From CAYRHN01 sp964424115 (GTDB lineage Bacteria > Chloroflexota > Anaerolineae > Anaerolineales > Anaerolineaceae), in the NCBI GenBank assembly GCA_964424115.1, contig CAYRHN010000019.1, positions 1-64,000 of the forward strand: a stretch of DNA of 64,000 nucleotides, in the 5' to 3' direction. The number at the start of each line of letters is the position of its first letter. Positions within the stretch are counted from its first letter, which is position 1. The notes below the pieces were generated by a model. The model was given only the letters and a program-made list of their open reading frames with translations, was not told where the DNA came from and did no database searches. A program made the position numbers and the translations under genes. Positions 51,499-60,750 of the stretch are shown one piece after another.

Positions 51499-53907
51499 TT
51501 GAGGCGTATTCTTAGCGTTGCTTTTGGCATCATTTACCTGTTTGCTTTTTTGTTCAGCCTGGTTGTGTTGATCAAACCAGGCTCTTCAGTATTTTATAAG
51601 AAAATTCCGGTTCAGCCCCAGGAACTTGCCCGCGAGGGGCCCGTTTTGACCTGTTCGTTTGATGTGGATGTGCATGTATTTGATCCGCAAACTACGATGG
51701 TGTGGGAAGATGGAAAGCCTCTTGCATCTGTCTATGTCAAGGATCTCTTGTCTGGAGAAAGCGGCATCTTTGCATTGAAAGAGATCACCAGCCAGCAGAT
51801 CACAGTTTCCTTTGTGCCTGCAGATATTTCAGGTGCAGCTAACAGCGGGCATTCTTATCTGGTGTACATCCGTCCCTATCTGATCAACAGCAACACTGCG
51901 GGGCTTATTTTAATGCTCCTGATTTTGGTTGGGGCAGGCTTTTGGGGCCCCCTCCTGACTCAGTCGGAGCGTCGCCGGGCGGTGTTGGCTTCTCCCCTGG
52001 ATGCATGGCGTGTCCGCTGGGCTGCGAAAGGGCCTGCGGTTTCTGCAATTCAGCCCCGATCTCAATCCATCAAACAGGGTGCCACGAATGGTATTCTGGC
52101 AGCTTTCCTTTATGTTTTTTTAGAATGGATATTTCTGGTCACAAAAACATCCTTCATGGATTATCTGGACTGGGGTCAGAAGATTCGCATCCTTTTAATC
52201 ACCGGGTTGGGATTGTCCCTGCTGGTTCTGCTTTCTTTGGTCCTTCTCTTCCTGGTGGAAGTGCTTGCCAACCGGATCTTTCCTGGGTTGCGCGCATACA
52301 TCTATCATGTCCCCGCTGCATTTTTGGCTGCCTGCCTGATCTTGATCTTGGTGGATAATTTTACCTACACGATTTTTAGATTTGGCATTGTAGATTCGAT
52401 AACTCTGGTGCGGATGCTTTATGCTCTGACCGCATGCGGGGTTTTTCTTTATTTATTGCGCCAGTGGGCAAGACCAGCAAACACCGCACGATTCAAAATG
52501 ATTCTTGCAATTGTCTTGTTAGCCGCCTCCGGTACCCTGGCCGTCTTTACATTCAATCCGCAGGCGGGTGTGGCGATCGTGTCAAATTCAGCTTCCACAT
52601 TGACCCATAAACCCAATATCATTCTCTTGAGTATTGATGGAGTCAATGCCGACCACATGTCGGTCTACGGGTACCAGCGCGATACAACGCCCTTCCTCAA
52701 GGAATTTGCAACAACCTCTCTTGTCAGCCAAAATAATTTTACCAATGCCTCCACCTCCCCCGGTTCCGAAACTTCACTGCTCACCGGAAAATTGCCGCTT
52801 GCCACTCACTTCCTCTATCCACCGGACACTTTGAAGGGCAGCGACGTCTATCAGCATCTTCCCGGCTTGTTGAAATCTTATGGTTACCGCACTATTTCGC
52901 TGGGATTGGAATATTATGTAGATGCCAATTATGCGAATTTTAAGAATGCCTTTGATTATGTCAACGGGCATGAAAATCCCGCCGATGATCTGACTGGACG
53001 TATCTCGGGTCTCGGATATGGTGAGGAAGTATATTTCTTTACTTATCTTGAGGATCGGATCGAAGTTCGGTTAGGGCATATCTTTTTTATCAAGGATATG
53101 CAGAATATTTACTCCGCGGCAGTACAGCCTAGCAGATATGGCGTCACGGATCAGGAAAGGTTGGACACCCTCACCGCATTTCTGGAAGACTCTCGCCGGA
53201 CCGGTCAACCTTTGTTCGCTCATCTCCACCTGATGGGAACTCACGGGTCGGAATTTGACCCGGATGTGCGCGTATTTTCTGCCGGTGAAGTCCAGGATCA
53301 GGAATGGATGACCGATTTCTATGATGATGCCATTCTAACTTTTGATAACCAAATGAACCAGTTGGTCCAATATTTGAAGGAAAGTGGGCAGTACGATCAT
53401 ACACTCCTGATCTTTTATACCGATCACGGCCAGCAGTGGATGGTGGACCGCAGGTTGCCTCTCCTCCTTCATTTCCCTCAATCCGAACATGCTGGGATCC
53501 TGACTGAGAATACCCAAAACCTGGATATCGCCCCAACCATTCTGGATTATCTGGGAGTTCAAAAACCGGCATGGATGCAAGGCGACTCGCTGTTGGGAAC
53601 ACTTAATCCCAATCGATTGATTATTGCCGCATTGACAGATTTGGAAGCACGTCAAAGAAGCGGAGATAATTTGATCCTGGATCCGGAGGTTTACCAACCG
53701 CCCTTCTTCCAGTTCTCCAATCTCGCCGTCATTCAATGTCAGAATATCTATGCATTCAACTTGCAGAATTTAACCGTCCATACTTCGCAAGTCCTGAATG
53801 ATCAAAATCCCTGCTCGCCGAATGATCTGGATTCGGAAGATGAAATTCGTTCCAGGCTTGGCGAGTTGTTGGAGCAGTTGGGTTATCAAATACCTGAAAA
53901 TTGGTGA
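51499..53907 (+). CDS. Membrane alkaline-phosphatase-superfamily protein (sulfatase/LTA-synthase-like), copy 1
   Basis: TTG 51499 is chosen because GGAG lies 8 nt ahead and the paralogue 2.8 kb downstream also starts with TTG; 802 residues. One N-terminal membrane helix is followed by an outside domain (about 35-130), then five or six membrane helices (about 135-355), then the alkaline-phosphatase-superfamily domain: LLSIDGVNADHMSVYGY (metal Asp), SPGSETSLLTG (nucleophile region, Ser at the sulfatase Cys position but no C-x-P-x-R), YTDHG (metal Asp/His). It probably transfers or removes phosphate or sulfate groups on an outside glycan or lipid. Not a formylglycine sulfatase by motif. Confidence 0.85.
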   Translation: MRRILSVAFGIIYLFAFLFSLVVLIKPGSSVFYKKIPVQPQELAREGPVLTCSFDVDVHVFDPQTTMVWEDGKPLASVYVKDLLSGESGIFALKEITSQQITVSFVPADISGAANSGHSYLVYIRPYLINSNTAGLILMLLILVGAGFWGPLLTQSERRRAVLASPLDAWRVRWAAKGPAVSAIQPRSQSIKQGATNGILAAFLYVFLEWIFLVTKTSFMDYLDWGQKIRILLITGLGLSLLVLLSLVLLFLVEVLANRIFPGLRAYIYHVPAAFLAACLILILVDNFTYTIFRFGIVDSITLVRMLYALTACGVFLYLLRQWARPANTARFKMILAIVLLAASGTLAVFTFNPQAGVAIVSNSASTLTHKPNIILLSIDGVNADHMSVYGYQRDTTPFLKEFATTSLVSQNNFTNASTSPGSETSLLTGKLPLATHFLYPPDTLKGSDVYQHLPGLLKSYGYRTISLGLEYYVDANYANFKNAFDYVNGHENPADDLTGRISGLGYGEEVYFFTYLEDRIEVRLGHIFFIKDMQNIYSAAVQPSRYGVTDQERLDTLTAFLEDSRRTGQPLFAHLHLMGTHGSEFDPDVRVFSAGEVQDQEWMTDFYDDAILTFDNQMNQLVQYLKESGQYDHTLLIFYTDHGQQWMVDRRLPLLLHFPQSEHAGILTENTQNLDIAPTILDYLGVQKPAWMQGDSLLGTLNPNRLIIAALTDLEARQRSGDNLILDPEVYQPPFFQFSNLAVIQCQNIYAFNLQNLTVHTSQVLNDQNPCSPNDLDSEDEIRSRLGELLEQLGYQIPENW

Positions 53908-54007
53908 GACAGCCTGAGAGAAGTTTTCCACAGGCTGAATCCAAAAGATCAATCTCTAGTGAATTTTGGATAATCAATTATAATTTGGAAGTGAGGTAAA
54001 ACAAATA

Positions 54008-54175
54008 ATGTATATTGATCCTGGAACTGGAAGTGTATTATTACAAGCCATCCTGGCGGCAGCGCTTGGCATAGGCGTCTTTATTAAGCTCTTTTGGAAG
54101 AAGATCAAGGGGCTCTTTGGCAAGAAGGATGTGGAACCAGCCGATACGGATACAGACGAAAAAGTTCAAGAATAA
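54008..54175 (+). CDS. Small DPGTGS-motif membrane protein
   Basis: An ATG at 54008 opens a 55-residue frame MYIDPGTGSVLLQ followed by one membrane helix (about 12-31) and a charged Lys/Asp-rich tail ending at TAA 54173. GAGG lies about 11 nt ahead of the start. I recognise the MYIDPGTGS opening as a recurrent small protein in many genomes near membrane-glycan genes; function unknown. It sits between the two phosphatase-superfamily paralogues. Confidence 0.75.
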   Translation: MYIDPGTGSVLLQAILAAALGIGVFIKLFWKKIKGLFGKKDVEPADTDTDEKVQE

Positions 54176-54302
54176 ATTTACCCACGAATAAATTTGTTAT
54201 AAAAAGGTGAACCTCAACCGGGGAGAAGTCAAGAGTATTCTTTCGGATTCGATCTTGCTAACTTGCTCTAGCTTATTTTGAGTTTAACGGAAAACCTGGA
54301 TC

Positions 54303-56732
54303 TTGAAACGTTCATTTCAAATCGCTCTTGTGTTGATTTACCTGGCTGCAATTTTATGCAGCCTGGTTGTCTACTTTAAACCTGGCGCTGCCTTCTTTTA
54401 TCGCAAGATCCAGATCCCAAACCGGGCACTCCAACGGGATGGAAATGCTTTTGATTACACGGTAGATTTTGATATCCGTTTCTATAATCCAGATACTATC
54501 ATGGTCTGGGAAGATGGGAGCGTGTTTGCCTCAACCTTCGTCAATGATCTTCAGTCGGGCAAGGATGGCATTTTTGCCCTGAAGGAGATCACGAGCCGGC
54601 GGATAACGGTTTCTTTTGTTCCGAGCGACCTTTCCGATCCAGGCTCGAATGAGCATATTTACAAGATCCTTATCCGTCCCTATCTGGTGGATAGAAAGTT
54701 AGCGTCAATCTCCCTGGTGATTCTCTTGATCACCGGTATGGTATTCATTGCTTCCATCCTGGTCCAACCCGAGAAACGCCTTGCCTGGTTTGCTTTTTTG
54801 CGCGGCAAGTGGCTCACTTTCTGGACTGCAGATGCAAAAGCGGCCAGGTCGGTGGCAATAAGCAGAATCCCCTCCAACATAGTTGCCTTGTTTGCAAAAC
54901 CAGAAGTCAACAACACAATCTTGTTAGCCTTCTTGTATGTTTTCATGGAATGGGTCTTCCTGGTTACCAAGACTTCGTTCATGGGATATATGGATTTTTG
55001 GGGTAAGTTCCAGATCTTGATGATAGCGGGACTGATCCTGGTAGTTGTAAGCCTGCTTGCTTTTCCGATCATTTTCCTTCTGGATATGGTATTCCGTCGC
55101 GTTTTTCCAATCTTTAGCAAATACATGTACCATATCCCGGCTGCTTTTCTGGCTACTTGCCTTTCTATCATCTTGATCGATAATTTTACTTATACCATCT
55201 TTAAATTTGGCATTGTCAATCTGGTCGTTCCATGGCGGCAGCTATACGCTCTGGCTGCCTGTATTATTTTCGCCTTTTTTCTGCGTTGGTTTTCCCGGTC
55301 ATTTCTACCTTCACGTCGTAGAGTGATGGCGGCATCACTTCTGATGTTGTTCTCTGTGCTTTTAACCATTGTTGCTTACAATCCTCTTGATAAACACATG
55401 GCTCAGGCAGCGCAAAACACTACATTAACCAGTAAGCCTAATATTATCTTATTAAGTACCGATGGACTGAACGCGACAAAGATGTCTGTCTACGGATATG
55501 AGCGTGACACGACCCCCTTCATCCGCCAATTAGCGGGGAGCTCCTTGCTGGCTGAGAACAATTTCACCAATGCATCCATATCCGCAGGATCCGAGATTTC
55601 CATTCTGACTGGGAAACTTCCCCTCTCCATGCATTACCTGTATCCCCCGGATACCTTAAAAGGCGAGGATATGTATGAGCATCTCCCCGGCCTGCTGAGA
55701 TCCTACGGCTATCAGACGGTCTCGTTGGGGGTAGAATACTACGTGGATGCGAATTATGTAAATCTTAAAGGCGGATTTGACGAGGTAAATGGAAGGGACA
55801 ACGGGGCGGATGATCTATCCGGCCAGTTGTCTATCCTGGGCTATGGAGATGACATCTATTTTATTTCCTATATAGCCAATCGGATCAGCGACCGCCTTGG
55901 GCATATTTTCTTTTTCAAAGATATGGCCAATGTTCACGAGGGCGTGACTCAGCCGATGACTTACAATGCGACCGATGAAGATCGCTTGAGCGCTTTGCGA
56001 ACCTATTTAGAAGATGCCAGGCAAGCTGGACAGCCGTTGTTTGCTCATGTGCACCTGATGGGCACTCACGGCAGTTATTTTGATCCCCCGCTGCGGGTAT
56101 TTTCTGCGAACGAAACACAAGATCAACCCTGGATGGAAGATTTCTACGATGACGCTATTCTGACTTTCGACACCCAGGTAGAATCGTTGGTTGAATATCT
56201 GCGCGATCAGGGTCTATATGATAATACGATATTAGTGCTGTACACCGACCACGGACAGAAATCGACCGGGATGCGAAGGCTTCCTTTGATTATCCATTTC
56301 CCGGGTAATGAAAAAGCGGGGGCCATTTATGAGAATACACAAAATTTGGATATTGCTCCCACCCTTCTGGATTATTTGGGGGTTCGCGCGCCGGATTGGA
56401 TGGGAGGCGATTCTTTGTTACATAACCTGGATCCAAATCGGCTCATTGTTACTGCTGTAGTTTCAAATGTGGAATACAATGAAGGCACCGGGAATTGGCA
56501 GCTGACGGAAAAGGCCTACCAGCCCCCCTTTTACCAGTTCAACAGCCTGATCGTCATCCAGTGTCAACGGATTTATTATCTCGATTTACATGACAAAACA
56601 ATGATTCAAGATGAGGTTGGGAAATACCAGCGCCCTTGTCCCACGGAAACCCTTGACTCCCCGGATGTGATCCATGAAAAGCTGGGGCGGTTGTTGCAGA
56701 AGCTGGGCTATCAATTGCCCGCTGATTGGTGA
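54303..56732 (+). CDS. Membrane alkaline-phosphatase-superfamily protein, copy 2
   Basis: This 809-residue paralogue of the preceding large gene starts at TTG 54303 and has the same order: N-terminal helix, outside domain with MVWEDGSVFAS, multiple membrane helices, and catalytic domain with LLSTDGLNATKMSVYGY, SAGSEISILTG and YTDHGQ. The nucleophile Ser and metal residues match copy 1, and the Pro of copy 1 is Ala here. Gene duplication with a small gene between suggests related but distinct substrates. It is followed after 55 nt by a methyltransferase. Confidence 0.85.
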   Translation: MKRSFQIALVLIYLAAILCSLVVYFKPGAAFFYRKIQIPNRALQRDGNAFDYTVDFDIRFYNPDTIMVWEDGSVFASTFVNDLQSGKDGIFALKEITSRRITVSFVPSDLSDPGSNEHIYKILIRPYLVDRKLASISLVILLITGMVFIASILVQPEKRLAWFAFLRGKWLTFWTADAKAARSVAISRIPSNIVALFAKPEVNNTILLAFLYVFMEWVFLVTKTSFMGYMDFWGKFQILMIAGLILVVVSLLAFPIIFLLDMVFRRVFPIFSKYMYHIPAAFLATCLSIILIDNFTYTIFKFGIVNLVVPWRQLYALAACIIFAFFLRWFSRSFLPSRRRVMAASLLMLFSVLLTIVAYNPLDKHMAQAAQNTTLTSKPNIILLSTDGLNATKMSVYGYERDTTPFIRQLAGSSLLAENNFTNASISAGSEISILTGKLPLSMHYLYPPDTLKGEDMYEHLPGLLRSYGYQTVSLGVEYYVDANYVNLKGGFDEVNGRDNGADDLSGQLSILGYGDDIYFISYIANRISDRLGHIFFFKDMANVHEGVTQPMTYNATDEDRLSALRTYLEDARQAGQPLFAHVHLMGTHGSYFDPPLRVFSANETQDQPWMEDFYDDAILTFDTQVESLVEYLRDQGLYDNTILVLYTDHGQKSTGMRRLPLIIHFPGNEKAGAIYENTQNLDIAPTLLDYLGVRAPDWMGGDSLLHNLDPNRLIVTAVVSNVEYNEGTGNWQLTEKAYQPPFYQFNSLIVIQCQRIYYLDLHDKTMIQDEVGKYQRPCPTETLDSPDVIHEKLGRLLQKLGYQLPADW

Positions 56733-56787
56733 TCATTTTGTTAGCCTTCATCCGGAAAAATATTTGATCAGAGAGGACGAAAAAAGA

Positions 56788-58182
56788 ATGACTGAAAAAC
56801 TATCCGCATCATTTCGTGACCCCAGCGGGGTGGTGTTCAAGCGCGAAGGCCGGCTTTATCGCCAGGTCAATCAGGTCTACCAGGCCGATTACGATCTTCT
56901 GATGTCATCCGGATTGTACGACAAGTTGACTAAAAAGAAATACTTGATCCCGCACCAGGAGGTGGAGCAAACCCCGCTGGTTCCCCATGTGGCCTACCGA
57001 GTGATCGAGCCGGAACCCATCCTGTTCATTTCTTATCCATACGAATGGTCGTTTTCCCAATTAAAAGATGCTGCTTTGCTCACCCTGGAGATCCAAAAAC
57101 TGGCCTTGAACGCGGGAATGACTCTCAAAGATGCCAGTGCTTACAATATCCAGTTCCACCGTGGCGCTCCGATCCTCATTGATACATTGAGCTTTGCTAA
57201 ATACGAAGAAGGCGCTCCCTGGGTGGCCTACCGCCAGTTCTGCCAGCATTTCCTGGCTCCGCTGGCGCTCATGAGCAAAGTAGATGTGCGCCTGAATAAA
57301 CTGCTGCTCGAATACATTGACGGCATCCCCCTGGATCTGTGCAGCTGCTTGTTGCCCGGTTCCACCCGCTGGAATTTTGGCTTACTCTCGCATATTCGTC
57401 TGCATGCCAGCGCGCAGGAACGTTACGCGGGTGGCGAAGAAGCCCCGGCCTCTGCGCAAAAGACTTCAGCTGCGCGCGTCAGCCGCAATGGGTTGTTGGG
57501 CTTGATCGGCAGCCTGGAAAATACAATTAAGGGGCTGAATCTCAAGATCACCGGCAAACAGTGGGCAGACTACTATGCCAGCACTAACTACTCCGATGAG
57601 GCTTTTGAGGGGAAGAAGAAGCTAATCCATGAGCTGGTCCAGGCTCTTCATCCCGCCCTGGTTTTGGACCTGGGTGCCAACACGGGCATTTTCAGCCGCG
57701 AGGCGGCTGCCGCCTCCGACTGCCTGGTGGTATCTGCCGATATTGACCCCGAAGCGGTGGAGATCAATTACCGGCAGGGTAAGCAGGAACGGCAAAAGAA
57801 GCTCCTGCCTTTGGTGATTGACCTGACCAATCCCTCTCCAGCGATCGGATGGGATAACCGTGAGCGCGATTCTTTCTACTCTCGCGCGCAGGGAGACCTG
57901 GTTTTAGCTTTGGCCCTGATTCATCATTTGGCCATTGCCAATAATGTGCCCCTGCCGGATGTTGCCCGCACCTTGGCCGGTGTGGGGGAGCGGCTGGTGC
58001 TGGAATTTGTCCCCAAAGAAGACTCCCAGGTGCAGCGCTTACTTCGTTCTCGCGAGGATATATTCGATCAATACACCCTAACGGGATTGCTGGAAGCCTT
58101 TGCCCCGTTCTTTGAGCTGGAACAGCAATTGCCGGTTCAGGGCAGCGTGCGCACCTTGCTGCTCTTCAAGAGAAAATCTTAA
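56788..58182 (+). CDS. Class I SAM-dependent methyltransferase with N-terminal extension
   Basis: ATG 56788 is used (464 residues); GAGAGGA lies about 12 nt ahead. The longer upstream frame overlaps the previous gene. The N-terminal 280 residues are an uncharacterised region (FKREGRLYRQVNQVY, ASAYNIQFHRGAPILIDTLSF) like those in polysaccharide-linked methyltransferases. The C-terminal domain has motif I VLDLGANTGIFS (about 291-302), motif II-like SADIDPEAV, and LVLALALIHHLAI. Possible substrate is a glycan or lipid made by the neighbours (inference). Confidence 0.85.
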   Translation: MTEKLSASFRDPSGVVFKREGRLYRQVNQVYQADYDLLMSSGLYDKLTKKKYLIPHQEVEQTPLVPHVAYRVIEPEPILFISYPYEWSFSQLKDAALLTLEIQKLALNAGMTLKDASAYNIQFHRGAPILIDTLSFAKYEEGAPWVAYRQFCQHFLAPLALMSKVDVRLNKLLLEYIDGIPLDLCSCLLPGSTRWNFGLLSHIRLHASAQERYAGGEEAPASAQKTSAARVSRNGLLGLIGSLENTIKGLNLKITGKQWADYYASTNYSDEAFEGKKKLIHELVQALHPALVLDLGANTGIFSREAAAASDCLVVSADIDPEAVEINYRQGKQERQKKLLPLVIDLTNPSPAIGWDNRERDSFYSRAQGDLVLALALIHHLAIANNVPLPDVARTLAGVGERLVLEFVPKEDSQVQRLLRSREDIFDQYTLTGLLEAFAPFFELEQQLPVQGSVRTLLLFKRKS

Positions 58183-58488
58183 GAGAAGCTGGAAAGCATC
58201 GCTTTATTATCGATTTATTACCTTTTCTAAATCGAATTTAAATATTCTCTTCTTATACTGGAAACATGCGAGATAAGAGGATACTCTGGAGCCAGAGCAA
58301 ATAATAATAAGGATCTCGGCTTGTTATTTCGGCTGCGCCGACACGTTCTATGCAATGGCAATCCCAGGTAACGAATCAGCTTTCTAGGTGGAAAGCAGGG
58401 ACTGTTCGATCCCAGGGCTGATATAGATCGAAACAGTTATCCACCTGGAAATTGCTGCGTAAATTCGCCCTTATTGGAAGGGGAATGA
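58183..58488. other. 306-bp intergenic region, no gene recognised
   Basis: Between convergent genes. A perfect palindrome GGAATGATCATTCC overlaps the end of the carotenoid gene and could act as a bidirectional terminator. The rest holds no recognisable gene, RNA or repeat. Confidence 0.4.
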
Positions 58489-59334
58489 TCATTCCTTCCG
58501 CTCAAAAATGATCTTCACTGCACTTAAAAATGCGTAGGCTACCATAGTAAAGAGAGCAGCCAGTGCACAGGTGAACAGCATATCCTGTAATTTCCAGGTT
58601 GTGCCGGCGGCATCTACGAAGATCTCATTGGTATGGAGGAAGACGGGGGTCAGTACCACCGCCAGCCCTGTCACGCCGTACACTGCCGTGGCCTGCAGCC
58701 AGTACTCTTTTCCCAGCTCGCCGCGTTTCTCCCTTCCACGCATGTAGAAGGAAAAAATTTGGTAAAAGATATAAACGGTCAGATACCAACCGAGGAAATT
58801 ACTGAACGGTACCCCAAAATAACTGCCACCATCCTTCCATGTCCAGGCTTTGATCACGTTGGCCATTAACGGATCGAAGGTCAGATCCCAGGAAACCATC
58901 AGAAAGCCTGCCAGCAGGGGCACAGTGAAGACCAGGTTCCCGGAGGTACGTTCGCGCGTATCGCCAAGCAAAACGCGTGCCAGCGCCCATGCGCAGTAAC
59001 CGTAGCCAAAATAAGCCACGCTGATCATGACCGGGACAAGGAATACTTTTGGCCCTAAAACATTCGTGTAGTCGTAATTCCCGAACGGAAATCCGGTCAG
59101 GATGCTGAAATTTTCGAAGAAGTTGCTCACCACCAGCGTGATTCCAAAGAAGATCAGCATGTTCCTGACCCCGTAACTGGCAATGCCATGCATCCAGGCA
59201 AACAGGAACGGCAAGAAGGTGACCAGAATCATGGCGCCCGGGATCTGGTTCCCGGGGAAAAGCACGGTTGCCAGACGGATGGCAATGAACAGGCCGACAA
59301 CAATCCAAAGACTGAGGTAGAATCTTCTAGACAT
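58489..59334 (-). CDS. CruF-like carotenoid hydratase-family membrane protein
   Basis: ATG 59334 has a perfect GGAGG box 6 nt ahead (281 residues). The protein has about eight membrane segments and the DUF422/CruF pattern (ENFSILTGFPFGNYDYT; VPLLAGFLMVSWDLTFDPLMAN; VPFSNFLGWYL). CruF/bacterioruberin hydratases add water to acyclic carotenoid ends. No other carotenoid gene is in the window. It is divergent from the DinB-like gene. Confidence 0.88.
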   Translation of the reverse strand: MSRRFYLSLWIVVGLFIAIRLATVLFPGNQIPGAMILVTFLPFLFAWMHGIASYGVRNMLIFFGITLVVSNFFENFSILTGFPFGNYDYTNVLGPKVFLVPVMISVAYFGYGYCAWALARVLLGDTRERTSGNLVFTVPLLAGFLMVSWDLTFDPLMANVIKAWTWKDGGSYFGVPFSNFLGWYLTVYIFYQIFSFYMRGREKRGELGKEYWLQATAVYGVTGLAVVLTPVFLHTNEIFVDAAGTTWKLQDMLFTCALAALFTMVAYAFLSAVKIIFERKE

Positions 59335-59461
59335 GCAGGGCCTCCATAATGAATAATATGGGAGAAGCATCGGCAGTAAAGGAATTTACATACCTTGTGC
59401 AATTAAGATGATTATAGCAGGATGATGTAAAATAATTCTTGGAATTATTGGAAGGAGGAAT

Positions 59462-59980
59462 ATGATAAAAGCAGATGGAATTAACCAGGGAGGGCTGCTG
59501 ACACTTTATTCATATAACGCCTATGCCAACCGGTTGCTGCTGGATACGGTGGGGCGGCTGAGCCCCGAGCAATTGGAACAGGACTGCAGTCCCAGCCATA
59601 ATACAGTCCATCAGCTGCTTGTGCATATCTTGGATTGTGAGGCCTTCTTTCTAGTTAGTTGCCAGAACCGGGATCTTATAAAGTGGGGGGAAACGCGACC
59701 AACCATCCTGGAAATCCGCGAGCGCTGGCATATATTGGAGCAGGCGCAACAAAGCTACCTGAGCGAATTGGAAGAGGGTGAATTAGCCCGGATGGTGGAG
59801 ATCCACCCGCGCGGCCGGGCTCTCCATTTCTCAGTCAGGCAGTTATTGTTGCAAGCGGTGATTCACTCCATCCATCATCGCGGGGAACTATCCATTGTGC
59901 TCAGTGGGCTGGGTTTTCCGCTACCTACTCTGGATATCTTGCTGCATTTCATTCAGGAAAGTGGACAATCCTGGGACTGA
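59462..59980 (+). CDS. DinB-family protein
   Basis: This 172-residue four-helix-bundle protein has the DinB pattern: YNAYANRLLLDTV, HNTVHQLLVHILDCEAFF and VIHSIHHRGEL, giving three His for a metal. DinB/YfiT members are thiol-dependent metal enzymes or stress proteins; no specific role can be given. GGAGG precedes the start. Confidence 0.9.
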   Translation: MIKADGINQGGLLTLYSYNAYANRLLLDTVGRLSPEQLEQDCSPSHNTVHQLLVHILDCEAFFLVSCQNRDLIKWGETRPTILEIRERWHILEQAQQSYLSELEEGELARMVEIHPRGRALHFSVRQLLLQAVIHSIHHRGELSIVLSGLGFPLPTLDILLHFIQESGQSWD

Positions 59981-59987
59981 CGAGGCG

Positions 59988-60548
59988 TCAAAGAAGAGCT
60001 AACCGTCTTCCCATCTCGTAAGCCTTTTGCATCAACTCCGGGTTCTTCTGCGCGTCGCCGATCTCGGAAAGCGAACCGTGCACCCACTCCACATGCTTCA
60101 CACCCAGGAAGCGGAACATGGTTTCCAGGGTGTGGACGGCGTTGATCCCGCCGGAGGTGTCCAAATCGGTATCTCCGTAGGTCAGGATCACGCCAAAGGA
60201 CTTTTGCTCAAACAGGCTGTTTTGGGCGTTCCAAGCGGCGTACCAGCGGTCAATGAAGATCTTGAGCTGTGCAGAGTAGGTGAACCAGTAGATCGGACTG
60301 GCCAGCACAATAGCATCTGCTGCCAACAGGCGAGGATAGATCTTTTGCATATCATCCAGCACCAGGCAGTCGCCGCCCTGACGGCAAAAATCACATCCGT
60401 CGCATGGGCGAATATCCATCCCCGGTAGGAAAAAGGTTTCCACGTTCGCCCCGGCTTGCCTGGCTCCGGCGGCAGCCTGTTCAGCCAGGGTAGCGCTGTT
60501 GCCAGCACCACGCGGGCTGCTCTTGATGACCAGGATTTGTTTTGGCAT
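59988..60548 (-). CDS. Flavodoxin-family NAD(P)H-dependent FMN reductase
   Basis: ATG 60548 with GGAGGATCTGTC ahead is used (186 residues); the longer frame upstream is non-coding. The protein has the FMN phosphate loop KSSPRGAGNSATL, a Cys cluster (PCDGCDFCRQGGDCLV) as in iron-sulfur-flavoprotein-like members, and ASPIYWFTYSAQLKIFIDR. It probably reduces quinones or other acceptors. It converges with the DinB gene 8 nt apart. Confidence 0.9.
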   Translation of the reverse strand: MPKQILVIKSSPRGAGNSATLAEQAAAGARQAGANVETFFLPGMDIRPCDGCDFCRQGGDCLVLDDMQKIYPRLLAADAIVLASPIYWFTYSAQLKIFIDRWYAAWNAQNSLFEQKSFGVILTYGDTDLDTSGGINAVHTLETMFRFLGVKHVEWVHGSLSEIGDAQKNPELMQKAYEMGRRLALL

Positions 60549-60750
60549 GACAGATCCTCCTGAATTGATTATAGCGGATTGTATCGGGATGAGTGAGCTT
60601 TTATGATCTGATGAATTGTGTACTACGAAAATGATAAAATTAATAATTAGTACAAAAAATACTGGCTGGTTAATTGATAGAAAAATTTGCCCTAAAAAAT
60701 AAACATTTGTTATATAATTTATCAGATTATTCCCCCTGCCGGAGGTTTTT
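60549..60750 (+). promoter_or_regulatory. Upstream region of the right-end giant gene
   Basis: A TATAAT hexamer (60713-60718) lies 32 bp before the ATG. There is no convincing -35 (TTGCCC with a 20-nt spacer is the best). CCGGAGG provides the ribosome site. AT-rich region between 60600 and 60715. Confidence 0.35.

Noticed and set aside
52601..52800. Formylglycine sulfatase active site in the large membrane proteins
   Set aside because: The C/S-x-P-x-R core is not present; only the general superfamily fold is supported.
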